A program made the position numbers and the translations under genes. From NCBI GenBank assembly GCA_964575845.1, contig CAZNSX010000002.1, positions 62,001 through 126,000 of the forward strand: a DNA stretch of 64,000 nucleotides, written 5' to 3'. Under the pieces are notes generated by a model. The model did not search any database. It was given only the letters and a program-made list of their open reading frames with translations, and was not told the DNA's origin. Origin of the DNA: CAZNSX01 sp964575845. GTDB lineage: Bacteria; UBA8248; CAZNSX01. Of the stretch, positions 24,398 to 32,732 are shown piece after piece. How positions within the stretch are numbered: the first letter of the stretch is position 1; the number at the start of each line of letters is the position of its first letter.

Positions 24398-25867
24398 ATG
24401 GCAAGGGTCTTGGTGCTAGGATTGGACGGCCTCAACCCGGAGCTTGTCTTAAGCTGGCGCCATGAGCTCCCCCATCTGGCTGAGGTCATGGAAAAGGGGG
24501 TTTACGGAAAGATCAAAAGCACCATCCCCCCCATCACTCCCCAGGCCTGGACCTGCGTCCTCACGGGGAAAAACCCCGGACATTTTGGCTTCTGGGACTT
24601 TACCTACCGCCGGGACTTCACCTATGGAGAGCCCGAGCTTGTGAACTCAAGAGAGGTCAAAGCCGAGACCCTCTATAACATCCTGCCCAAATATGGGAAG
24701 AAGGTCGCCCTCATCAATGTTCCCGTCACTTACCCGCCGCCCGAGATACCGGGCGGCTTTTGTATCTCCTCCTTCCTGACCCCCGACCTGGAAAAGGGGT
24801 TCACCTACCCCCCGGCCCTCAAGGATGAGGTGAAGGGGCTCATCGGGGATTACATCATCGATGCCTCTGAGGGAGGCGCGAACTTCCGTCAGATGGACAA
24901 AGACCGGGTGATGGCCCGCATCTACGAGATGGACGGGCAGAGGTTCCGTCTCATCCGCCACTTCCTCCAGGAGAAGGAATGCGACCTGATATTTGCCGTC
25001 ATCATGGGCACGGACCGAATGCCCCACCTCTTCTACCGGTACTTTGACCGCGAGCATGTCCGATATACACTTGAGCCCAGGTATGAAAACGCGCTTAAAG
25101 ACCATTACGGGTTCTGTGATGAGAACATAGGCGAAATTGAAAATATAATGCCTCGGGATATGTCCCTGATCGTTCTGAGCGACCACAGCGTCCAGAGGCT
25201 GGACGGCCGTATCAATCTTAATGAGTGGCTCATCCGGGAGGGCTACATGAAACTCAAGGTCAGGCCCCGCGAGCTTAGCCCCCTGCGGGACTGCCGGGTA
25301 GAATGGGAAAAGACGCTGGCCTGGGCCACAGGCTACACGGGCCAGCTCTACCTAAACATGAGGGGTAGGGAGCCCCAGGGTGTCGTGGAGCCCGAGGACT
25401 ATCACAGGCTCCTGGAGGAGCTGAGCGAGAAACTGGAGGCCCTCCCCGGACCCCGGGGAGAGAAGCTGGAGACCAAGACCTTCAAGAGGGTGGACGTTCA
25501 CCGGGGCAAATACTCTCGCTTCGGGCCCGACCTCTTCATCTATTTCGATGACTGCCGCTGGAACGTATCCGAGCTAATCGGCTATGACTCCATCTACTCC
25601 TACGACACGACCAAGGGCCCGGACGACGGCGGGCACGGGCCTTACGGCTTTTTCGCCATGAGAGGGCCCGGGATCCCGAAAATGGGTGAGCTTCAGGTCC
25701 TGGACCTCCTCGATGTCGCTCCAACCATCCTGAGCCTCATGGGCGTTGAGGTACCGGGGGACATGGAGGGCGGGGTCATCATCGAGAGAAGAGAGGAGAA
25801 GGTGTATTCTGAGGAGGATGAGCGGGAGATCCGCGAGAGGCTCTCCCGCCTGGGCTATCTGGGTTAG
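24398..25867 (+). CDS. Alkaline-phosphatase-superfamily phosphodiesterase/phosphohydrolase
   Basis: 489 residues. The N-terminus RVLVLGLDGLNPELV gives the first metal Asp. TIPPITPQAWTCVLTGKNPGHFGFWDF carries the nucleophilic Thr region of type I phosphodiesterase/nucleotide-pyrophosphatase-like enzymes. LSDHS near residue 267 and DDGGHGPYGFFAMRGPGIP near 410 add the remaining metal ligands. It is predicted to split a phospho- or sulfo-ester. There is no signal peptide, so it acts in the cytoplasm. It follows the GntR gene by four bases and precedes the transporter genes. Confidence 0.85.
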   Translation: MARVLVLGLDGLNPELVLSWRHELPHLAEVMEKGVYGKIKSTIPPITPQAWTCVLTGKNPGHFGFWDFTYRRDFTYGEPELVNSREVKAETLYNILPKYGKKVALINVPVTYPPPEIPGGFCISSFLTPDLEKGFTYPPALKDEVKGLIGDYIIDASEGGANFRQMDKDRVMARIYEMDGQRFRLIRHFLQEKECDLIFAVIMGTDRMPHLFYRYFDREHVRYTLEPRYENALKDHYGFCDENIGEIENIMPRDMSLIVLSDHSVQRLDGRINLNEWLIREGYMKLKVRPRELSPLRDCRVEWEKTLAWATGYTGQLYLNMRGREPQGVVEPEDYHRLLEELSEKLEALPGPRGEKLETKTFKRVDVHRGKYSRFGPDLFIYFDDCRWNVSELIGYDSIYSYDTTKGPDDGGHGPYGFFAMRGPGIPKMGELQVLDLLDVAPTILSLMGVEVPGDMEGGVIIERREEKVYSEEDEREIRERLSRLGYLG

Positions 25868-25990
25868 GGTTTAGCGCCCGGTAAATGCTCCCGTCGGGCA
25901 TCGCGGGGAGAGCTCGAGTGAGGAAGTGAGGGGGAAGGCAAGCGACGGGCAGGCCTCTTGGGTGCGTAACGAGAGAGGGAGGTGTCGGTC

Positions 25991-26971
25991 ATGAAAAAGC
26001 TCAATATTATAGCTTTGGTCATTGTCTTCTTCGCCGTGTTCTGCCTTGCACCGGCAGCAGGGGTTGAGGCCGCCAAATGGCCCACAAAACCCGTCACCAT
26101 CGTGATCCCGTGGGGCGCGGGAAGCCTTTCCTTCATGCTGGCGCAGCTCATCGGTGATGAGATGGGAAAAATCCTGGGGCAGCGGGTAATCGTCATCGCA
26201 AAGCCGGGGGGCTCGGGTGCCACAGGCACTCTCTATGTGAAGAACTCGAGACCCGATGGCCACACCATACTCCAGGCGTGGATAGCCCCCTTCGTGATGG
26301 TGCCCATCCGGAACCCCAAGGTCGAGTATGACCCCCTCAAGGATTTCGACCTTCTGGCCACGGCCACCCAGAACCCGGTCGTGGCGCTCGCCCGAAAGGA
26401 CGCTCCCTACAGTACACTCAAAGACTTCGTGGACTACGTCAAGAAAAATCCGGGACGCGTCTTCAAGTTCGGAAGCGGCGGAGCGATGTCCATCCACTCC
26501 ATTTCCGGGGATGAGGTCTTCAGCAATGCCGGTGTGAAGGTGCAGGCGGTTTACTATCAGGCCTCATCCAAATCCCTGCCGGACCTCGTCGCGGGAAACC
26601 TGGACGCAGGGTTCAGCACCTTCATGGCACTCGCCCGCTTTGAGGAGCTCAAGGCTCTGGGCGTATTCGCCCCAGAGCGGGTACGGGAGTTTCCTGGCGT
26701 GCCCACGGTGAAGGAGCAGGGCCTGGAGGCTCCGATGACCATGGCCTGGTCCGGTTTTGCCGCGCCCAAGGGGCTTCCACCAGAAGTGAGGGAAAAACTT
26801 GTGGTGACCCTTCGCCAGGTTCTCACCGATGAGGCCGTGACGAAGCGGATATTTAAGAACCTCAATCAGTTCGTGGTCTACCGCGGGCCCGAGGAGTTCA
26901 GAGCCATGATCGAGAGCGACCTCAAGTCCATGAGAGGGCCTGTGGAGAGGATAATGGAAAGGAAGAAGTAA
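25991..26971 (+). CDS. tctC: Tripartite tricarboxylate transporter binding protein (TctC/Bug family)
   Basis: 326 residues from the ATG at 25991, with GGGAGGTG upstream. A Sec signal peptide (basic start, hydrophobic core, VEAAKWP cleavage region near 27) precedes the Bug fold: WPTKPVTIVIPWGAGSLSFMLAQLIGDEMGKILGQRVIVIAKPGGSGATGTLYVKNSRPDGHT. The family binds carboxylates such as citrate, tricarballylate or terephthalate in the periplasm. VEYDPLKDF and PVVALARKDAPYSTLKDF are typical. It is followed by the small and large permease genes and so makes a complete TTT system. Confidence 0.92.
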   Translation: MKKLNIIALVIVFFAVFCLAPAAGVEAAKWPTKPVTIVIPWGAGSLSFMLAQLIGDEMGKILGQRVIVIAKPGGSGATGTLYVKNSRPDGHTILQAWIAPFVMVPIRNPKVEYDPLKDFDLLATATQNPVVALARKDAPYSTLKDFVDYVKKNPGRVFKFGSGGAMSIHSISGDEVFSNAGVKVQAVYYQASSKSLPDLVAGNLDAGFSTFMALARFEELKALGVFAPERVREFPGVPTVKEQGLEAPMTMAWSGFAAPKGLPPEVREKLVVTLRQVLTDEAVTKRIFKNLNQFVVYRGPEEFRAMIESDLKSMRGPVERIMERKK

Positions 26972-26991
26972 TTTAAAAGAGACCTCCGGCG

Positions 26992-27465
26992 ATGCTCTTT
27001 CGGTTGAGGGCTCTGGACAGGGGCTTGGCTATTTTCTTGATGCTCCTCTCCGTCCTCATCTACGCCCACACTTATTCCTTTGATTATCCCCGTGGGGGCG
27101 GTCCCATGGTGGATATCGCCTTCTTTCCCCGCTTTCTGGCGGTGGCGCTCTTCATCCTGAGCCTCATCCTGCTGCTCAGGGGGCGCGCTGGGAAGGAGGA
27201 GATGGTCTCGGCAGCGAAGGGGAGGACGCTGCTCCCCATTTACATCTCCTTTTTCTTCTACATCTTTCTGCTCAATAAGTTGGGCTTCATCGTGGATACC
27301 TTCCTCTGGCTATCCCTCATGGGCTGGCTCGTGGGCGAGCGCAAGGGGTGGGTTATCCTGCTCACGGCTTCTCTCGGCACGGGCATCGGTTATTACCTCT
27401 TCTGGGTCGTGCTCGAAGTCCCCTTGCCCGAGGGAAGGCTTCTGCCCCTTCTGGGCATCATGTAG
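26992..27465 (+). CDS. tctB: Tripartite tricarboxylate transporter small permease (TctB family)
   Basis: 157 residues and four hydrophobic spans, with the usual TctB features: a first helix around IFLMLLSVLIYAHTYSF, then FFPRFLAVALFILSLILLLRG, and a C-terminal pair around GFIVDTFLWLSLMGWLVGERKGW and TGIGYYLFWVVLEVPLPEG. The last motif is typical of the family. It sits between the binding-protein gene and the large permease gene. It should form the inner-membrane complex with TctA. Confidence 0.88.
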   Translation: MLFRLRALDRGLAIFLMLLSVLIYAHTYSFDYPRGGGPMVDIAFFPRFLAVALFILSLILLLRGRAGKEEMVSAAKGRTLLPIYISFFFYIFLLNKLGFIVDTFLWLSLMGWLVGERKGWVILLTASLGTGIGYYLFWVVLEVPLPEGRLLPLLGIM

Positions 27466-27491
27466 GGTTCTCTCTTCGGAGCGCTCAGCCC

Positions 27492-28985
27492 ATGTGGGAT
27501 ACGCTTCAGGTCTCCCTGGGGATAGTCCTCCAGCCCCAAAGCATACTGCTCATCATAGTCTCGACCTTCGCCGGCATAGTTGTCGGCGTCGTACCAGGAT
27601 TAGGTCCTTTCATAGCCATTGTCATCCTCATCCCCTTTACCCTGAACCTCCCCCCGGAGGTCGGGCTCATGGCCATGATCGGCATCTATGTGGGGGGAAA
27701 CTACGGCGGTGGCATCTGCTCCGCCATACTCGGCATTCCGGGAACGCCAATGGCCGCCGCGACCCTTCTGGATGCCAACCCCATGGCCGAGCGGGGAGAG
27801 GCGGGAAAGGCCATAGGCCTCATAACGACGGCCTCTGTCTGCGGGGGGCTTGTGAGCGCTCTCATCCTGATGTTCTTCTCTCCCTTTCTCGCTAAAGTTG
27901 CCCTCATGTTCGGCCCGCCCGAGTATACGGTCCTCTGCCTCCTGGGGTTATCAACCGTGGCTGCGCTCACACGCGGCTCAACCATCAAGGGGATGACCTC
28001 AGCGGTCTTCGGCCTACTGGCTGCAACGGTGGGCACGGACATCTCAACCTCTTTCACCCGCTTTACCTTCGGAATTTCTGAGCTCGGCGCAGGCATCGGG
28101 CTTCTGCCGCTCCTTCTGGGAGTCTTCGCCATCTCCAGGGCGCTTGTGATGGTCGAGGAGGGGGTGATCGGTGTCAAGAAATACCATCCTAGAGAGCTCA
28201 TCCCCCGATATCCTACCTGGCCGATGCTCAAGAGGCTCAAAGGGGTTTACCTCCGGGGCTCTCTCATCGGAACGGGCATCGGCGCGCTGCCCGGAGCCGG
28301 GGCCACAATCGCGGCCTACATAAGCTACGCCGAGGCCAAGCGCACGGCGAGTAACCCTGAGGAGTTCGGCAAGGGTGCGCCCGAAGGAGTCGTTGCGCCC
28401 GAGGCGGCAAATAATGGCGTTGTGGGCGGGGCCATGATCCCCATGCTCACGCTCGCCATCCCCGGAGACCCGGTCACGGCCGTGCTCATGGGGCTTCTCT
28501 TCATCCAGGGCCTCACCCCGGGGCCGAATCTCTATCGTTTTCACGCTGACCTCCTCTACGCGCTTTTCATCGGGATGGTCCTCTGCAACATAGCCATGCT
28601 CTTCCTCGGCATGTACGGGAGCAGGCTCTTCCTCAAGCTTCTCTCCGCCACCAAGATGACCGTCCTCATCCCGATGCTTCTGCTCATCTCGACGCTCGGC
28701 GCCTACAGCGTCTCGGCTTCTATCTTCGACCTCTGGGTCATGTGGTTCTTCGGGGTTGTCGGCTACCTGATGCGTAAGCTCGAAATACCACTTCCACCCA
28801 TAATCCTGGGCGTGGTCCTGGGCCCCATTCTCGAGCAATCCTTCAGGAGGTCGCTTGCAATGTCGGCCGGGTCTCCGTTAATATTCTTCACCCGTCCTTA
28901 CTCGGTGGGCCTCATTCTGCTTCTCGGCTTCTTTATCTTCTGGGCCAAATTCTCGAGGGCGGCCAAAAGAGGAGAGGAGGCCTGA
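27492..28985 (+). CDS. tctA: Tripartite tricarboxylate transporter large permease (TctA family)
   Basis: 497 residues from the ATG at 27492, the normal family length (about 500); in-frame codons further upstream are only the antisense-like overlap with tctB. About twelve membrane spans are present. Two family repeats are clear: GIVVGVVPGLGPFIAIVILIPFT and IGALPGAGATIAAYISYAEAKR, together with NYGGGICSAILGIPGTPMAAAT and EGVVAPEAANNGVVGGAMIPMLTLAIPGDP. It is the substrate channel. The gene closes the transporter block and is followed 45 bases later by an SDR gene. Confidence 0.93.
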   Translation: MWDTLQVSLGIVLQPQSILLIIVSTFAGIVVGVVPGLGPFIAIVILIPFTLNLPPEVGLMAMIGIYVGGNYGGGICSAILGIPGTPMAAATLLDANPMAERGEAGKAIGLITTASVCGGLVSALILMFFSPFLAKVALMFGPPEYTVLCLLGLSTVAALTRGSTIKGMTSAVFGLLAATVGTDISTSFTRFTFGISELGAGIGLLPLLLGVFAISRALVMVEEGVIGVKKYHPRELIPRYPTWPMLKRLKGVYLRGSLIGTGIGALPGAGATIAAYISYAEAKRTASNPEEFGKGAPEGVVAPEAANNGVVGGAMIPMLTLAIPGDPVTAVLMGLLFIQGLTPGPNLYRFHADLLYALFIGMVLCNIAMLFLGMYGSRLFLKLLSATKMTVLIPMLLLISTLGAYSVSASIFDLWVMWFFGVVGYLMRKLEIPLPPIILGVVLGPILEQSFRRSLAMSAGSPLIFFTRPYSVGLILLLGFFIFWAKFSRAAKRGEEA

Positions 28986-29030
28986 GGCGAGGGCCGGGAG
29001 GGATTTTCCCTTCACTTGGGAGTTCTAAGG

Positions 29031-29810
29031 ATGAAAAGGCTAAAAGACAGGGTGGCGCTGATAACCGGAGCCGGTGGCGACCTCGGCGGGGCCACCGCGG
29101 TGAGGTTCGGCGAGGAAGGGGCGAAAGTTATAGTCCACGACCACCGGAAGATGGAGCAGGCGGATGAGGTGGCCGAGAGAATCCGCTCCCTGGGCTCGGA
29201 GGCCATTTCCGTCAAGGGCGATATCATGCACCTAGAAGAAGCCCGGAGGGTCGGCCGGGAGGGCCTTGAGGCCTTCGGCCGCATCGACATCCTGGTCAAC
29301 GTGGTGGGAGGAGCCAGGAACGCCCTCATCCACGAGATGTCTGAGGAGGATTGGGATTACGTGATTAACCTGAACCTGAAGACGAGCTTCAACTGTGTGA
29401 GGGCCGTCGTGCCCCATATGATGGAGAACCGCTACGGCCGAATAGTCAATACCTCCTCCCTGGCTAAGAACGGGGTCCCGTGGTATGTGTATAACCGTGA
29501 GGGGAGGACAAGCTATGCCTCGGCCAATGCGGCGCTCGTGGGCTTCACGCGCTCCCTTGCGCTCGAGCTCGCCGAATATGACATCACGGTCAACTGCGTT
29601 GTGCCAGGGCCGATAGAGACCCCGCGAACCGCTCGTGCCTTCAGGGCGCTCGAGGAGAACCCCGAGGTGAAGGTGAGCCCCCTCAAGCTCATCCCCTTGC
29701 GCAGGCTGGGCAGGCCCAAGGATGTGGCAAATGCCATACTCTTTTTCGCCTCAGACGAAGCCGAATACATAACCGGAGAGGAGCTCTACATCACAGGTGG
29801 TCTCCGATAA
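29031..29810 (+). CDS. Short-chain dehydrogenase/reductase-like protein lacking the catalytic Lys
   Basis: 259 residues from ATG 29031; a TTG 15 bases upstream is the alternative. The Rossmann N-terminus is normal: ALITGAGGDLGGATAVRF (residues 9-26). The Ser of the SDR triad region lies in NTSSLAKNG (142-143) and the Tyr is Y162, but the expected Lys four residues on is Asn: SYASANAALVGFTRSLALELAEYD. The codon is AAT. SDRs without this Lys have altered chemistry or none. An insert WYVYNREGRT precedes the Tyr. The gene probably belongs to the GntR/TTT operon, acting on the imported acid or a product. Confidence 0.85.
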   Translation: MKRLKDRVALITGAGGDLGGATAVRFGEEGAKVIVHDHRKMEQADEVAERIRSLGSEAISVKGDIMHLEEARRVGREGLEAFGRIDILVNVVGGARNALIHEMSEEDWDYVINLNLKTSFNCVRAVVPHMMENRYGRIVNTSSLAKNGVPWYVYNREGRTSYASANAALVGFTRSLALELAEYDITVNCVVPGPIETPRTARAFRALEENPEVKVSPLKLIPLRRLGRPKDVANAILFFASDEAEYITGEELYITGGLR

Positions 29811-29864
29811 TGAGGGGCCTCTCTTTCTTCTGATTCTTCTGACCATGAGGAGTGAAGGGATACA

Positions 29865-30596
29865 ATGTGCGAGATTCGATGGTTGGGACACGCCTCTTGG
29901 GAGATAACCACAGGCGATGGAAAGAGGATATATCTGGACCCCTGGCTCGATGCCAACCCCGCCTGCCCCGTGAAGCTGAGCGAGATAGAAAGGGCGGACA
30001 TCGTTTGCGTCTCCCATGGGCACGGGGACCATATCGGAGACTCACTGGCCATAGTGAAGAAGACAGGGGCCAGGCTCATATGCAGCCCCGAGATCGGCTT
30101 TTATGCCGCAAGCAAAGGGATCGAATTCGACCGGGGGTCATATCCGCTCAATATCGGCGGCTCCGTCAGGCTGGGTGGCGTAACTGTACACATGACGAAT
30201 GCCGCCCACACCACGGAACTCTACGGAGAAGAATGGCTCAAGGAATCGAGAGTGTTGCCGGGCTCCGGCGCTGTGGGCTATGTGCTGGAAGTGGAGGGTG
30301 GAGTAAGGGTATACTATGCGGGCGATACGGGACTCTTCGGCGATATGAGGCTCATCGGCGAGCTCTACAGCCCCCAAGTGGCCCTCCTTCCCATAGGCGG
30401 CAAATATAACATGGGCCCTAGGCTTGCGGCCCTGGCGGCCCAGCTCATAAGACCTCAGGTCGTGATCCCCATGCACTACAATACCTATCCGGCAATTGAA
30501 CAGGACGCGGGGGAGTTCGAGAAGCTGGTGACGGCTCTCATGCCCGGCATCAGAGTCGTGAGCCTGAGGCCGGGGGAGTCTTTTTCCTATCCATGA
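29865..30596 (+). CDS. Metallo-beta-lactamase-fold hydrolase (UPF0173/UlaG type)
   Basis: 243 residues. The metal motif is SHGHGDHIGDS (HxHxDH) near residue 47, followed by His in NAAHTTELYG, Asp in YYAGDTGLFGD and His in VIPMHYNTYP: a full dinuclear site. The N-terminus MCEIRWLGHASWEI is typical of the UlaG/UPF0173 branch, whose known members include the L-ascorbate-6-phosphate lactonase. A lactonase or amide/ester hydrolase role is likely. Cytoplasmic, no signal peptide. It is 54 bases after the SDR and 15 bases before the propeller gene. Confidence 0.88.
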   Translation: MCEIRWLGHASWEITTGDGKRIYLDPWLDANPACPVKLSEIERADIVCVSHGHGDHIGDSLAIVKKTGARLICSPEIGFYAASKGIEFDRGSYPLNIGGSVRLGGVTVHMTNAAHTTELYGEEWLKESRVLPGSGAVGYVLEVEGGVRVYYAGDTGLFGDMRLIGELYSPQVALLPIGGKYNMGPRLAALAAQLIRPQVVIPMHYNTYPAIEQDAGEFEKLVTALMPGIRVVSLRPGESFSYP

Positions 30597-30611
30597 GCTG
30601 AGCCAGCAATC

Positions 30612-31997
30612 ATGAGAGGCTTCACGGCAAAGGAGAACAGCACTTTGTTTTCAGGGGAGGTTCTCTCTGAGATGTCTCCCGAGGGGATGCTCTCACTTCC
30701 CACCGAAGTTGAAAGACTCCCCAACGGGAACACCCTCATCACCGACGGCGGCGATTGGTGGAGCGTGGGGAGCGAGGTCGTCGAAGTGGACAGCCTCGGG
30801 CAGATAGTCTGGGTTTATGCCAAGGGCCTCAGGTTCGCCCACTCGGCCAAGGTGCTCGGCAACGGAAACATCCTCATAACCGATACCAACAATAACCGCC
30901 TGATAGAGGTGGATAGGGGGGGAGAGTTGGTGTGGAGCTCCGAGGGCTGGGGCCGCGGGAGGGGCCGCCTCTCCGATGGCTCTTCCCTCTGCTACCCAAA
31001 TGACGCCGAAGAGACTCCCGATGGAACCCTTCTAATCACCGACCGGAACAATAACCGGGCCGTAGAATGTGATAGAGAGGGTCGAGTTCTATGGTCATAC
31101 GAGGGCCTCAAGCATCCCCACAATGCCGACCGCCTCCCCGACGGTAACACCCTCGTCACCAGCTCCGATGAAAACCTGGTCCTCGAGCTGGACAGAAAGG
31201 GCAACGTGGTTTGGTCTTACGGAGGGGGGAGGAATGAATCGCTTAACTGGCCCCGGGACGCCGACCGCCTTTCAAATGGCAACACCCTCATAACCGATTC
31301 CAAAAACCACCGGATTCTTGAGGTGACGAAGGAGGGGAAGGTCGTCTGGTCTTACACCACCGAGTTCATCAGCCAACCATACGATGCCGACCGACTCTCA
31401 AGCGGCAACACCCTCTACTCGGACCAGAGGCGACACCAGGTGGTGGAGATAGACGCGCTGGGAAACATCATATGGTCTTACCGTAATTATCACTGGCCTA
31501 CTCCCATCGCATCCAGGGTCCTGAACCCCGGCTTTGAGGAGGAGGACCCTCTCGCTCCCGGTTTTCCCCTGGGTTGGATACCCTGCAACCTTCTCTCCGA
31601 AGGAGGCGGGCTATTCCTCTGGGACGCCGAGATAAAGCATTCGGGCGGTCGGAGTGGCGGGATGGATTATGATAGGAAGGGAACCATGTGGTGGCAACAG
31701 ACTGTCCAGGTTAGAGGAGGGAAGGTTTATCGGCTAGCGGCCTTCCTGAGGACCGAGGGGCTTGACGGGTTCGCTCAAGCTCAGGTGGCTTTCGTTGACA
31801 AAGATACCGCTCTTCTGCACGACATAAGTGCTCTTCCCGGTGCCAAGCCCCTGAAGGGGACTCAAGACTGGACCAGGACCGACCTGGAAATAGAGGCCCC
31901 GGGAAGGGCCACTGCGGCCGATATCCGCTGCCTTGTGACGGGCAGGGGCCGCGCGTGGTTCGATGACATAGAGTTCTTTGAGATCCCCTGGATTTGA
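30612..31997 (+). CDS. Six-bladed beta-propeller protein with a C-terminal galactose-binding-like domain
   Basis: 461 residues. Six repeats of a pattern xPxGNTLITDxxxNRxxEVDxxGxxVWSY run from about residue 36 to 300, the form of arylsulfotransferase/PQQ-like propellers. A sandwich domain follows, opening with RVLNPGFEEEDPLAPGFPLGW and typical of carbohydrate-binding or Gal-bind-like modules (residues about 305-461). No signal peptide is seen, which is odd for a propeller-plus-CBM protein, and no sulfotransferase His is evident. It is the last gene of the run, 15 bases after the hydrolase, and ends before a tRNA. Function unknown. Confidence 0.7.
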   Translation: MRGFTAKENSTLFSGEVLSEMSPEGMLSLPTEVERLPNGNTLITDGGDWWSVGSEVVEVDSLGQIVWVYAKGLRFAHSAKVLGNGNILITDTNNNRLIEVDRGGELVWSSEGWGRGRGRLSDGSSLCYPNDAEETPDGTLLITDRNNNRAVECDREGRVLWSYEGLKHPHNADRLPDGNTLVTSSDENLVLELDRKGNVVWSYGGGRNESLNWPRDADRLSNGNTLITDSKNHRILEVTKEGKVVWSYTTEFISQPYDADRLSSGNTLYSDQRRHQVVEIDALGNIIWSYRNYHWPTPIASRVLNPGFEEEDPLAPGFPLGWIPCNLLSEGGGLFLWDAEIKHSGGRSGGMDYDRKGTMWWQQTVQVRGGKVYRLAAFLRTEGLDGFAQAQVAFVDKDTALLHDISALPGAKPLKGTQDWTRTDLEIEAPGRATAADIRCLVTGRGRAWFDDIEFFEIPWI

Positions 31998-32080
31998 TGG
32001 AAGGTGTATCTGGATAAGCGACATATCGCCCTCAGACATCCAAGGGAGAAGGACGAGTTTCGCGACCCAACCGAAAGGGT

Positions 32081-32157
32081 GCGCCCGTAGCTCAATTGGA
32101 CAGAGCATCGGACTTCGGATCCGAGGGCTGCAGGTTCGAGTCCTGCCGGGCGCGCCA
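32081..32157 (+). tRNA. tRNA-Arg (anticodon TCG)
   Basis: 77 bases with an encoded CCA end. Acceptor GCGCCCG pairs with CGGGCGC; the D-arm is GCTC-AATTGGACA-GAGC. The anticodon arm is TCGGA-CTTCGGA-TCCGA, giving anticodon TCG, and the T-arm is GCAGG-TTCGAGT-CCTGC. All stems pair. It reads CGA codons. It stands alone after the propeller gene. Confidence 0.95.
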
Positions 32158-32413
32158 TTTTTTGGGTGGCTTACGCGAAGGTATCCGACGGAGGCCAGCC
32201 CGAAGCGTCCGAGGGGTGTTGATTTTACCCGTATTCCTTCCGGTTCGGGTTCCCAGGGCTTTGAGCCTTTTCCCAATCCACAGTTCATCATTCTCCTCTT
32301 CCTGCATAACCCTTACGGTGGCCGACCTCGCGAGAGGGCCTTTTCAAGGCTCTTTTCCCTGCTTTTCCAGTCACCCCCTATGCCGCACGGGTTTCCGTGT
32401 TTGGCGGCTATGG

Positions 32414-32629
32414 TCAGGAACGGGGCGCGGGTGGAAACGGATATGAACCTGAGATGCCCGCGAATTCCTCGACGCTAATTACCTCAATCCCGGCCGCGCT
32501 TAGGTGGGCAAGGGGCTTCTCCGTCGCGATGAGGTTCCAGCCATGGTCGGTGAGAACCTTCCCGAACCATTCGATCTCTTCGAGAATATTGACAGAGAAG
32601 AGAGCATACCTTCTCACTTTCACACCCAA
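32414..32629 (-). pseudogene. Fragment of an MGS-like domain resembling the PurH N-terminus
   Basis: 71 codons from a TTG, on the minus strand. VRRYALFSVNILEEIEWFGKVL, then HGWNLIATEKPLAHLSAAGIEVISVEEFAGIS, resembles the first half of the PurH IMP-cyclohydrolase (MGS-like) domain, which in PurH continues through TGFPEILxGRVKTLHP. Here it breaks off into SGSYPFPPAPRS and a stop. PurH is over 500 residues, so this is a remnant or an unusual mini-domain protein. It is downstream of the BKACE gene with a 103-base gap. Confidence 0.4.
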
Positions 32630-32732
32630 CCCTGGGCCTCAGGGGAAAGCTTACTGCTCGCCCGCCCTTCTCCGCGGTTCTCGTCTTCCCATGCAATAAT
32701 GGGCAGATTATCCCTCACCAGGCCCTGCGGCC

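Noticed and set aside
30612..31500. Repeated DNA in the propeller gene as a repeat array or CRISPR
   Set aside because: The repeats code for propeller blades in frame and vary in third positions; no spacer pattern exists. No CRISPR array was seen anywhere in the window.
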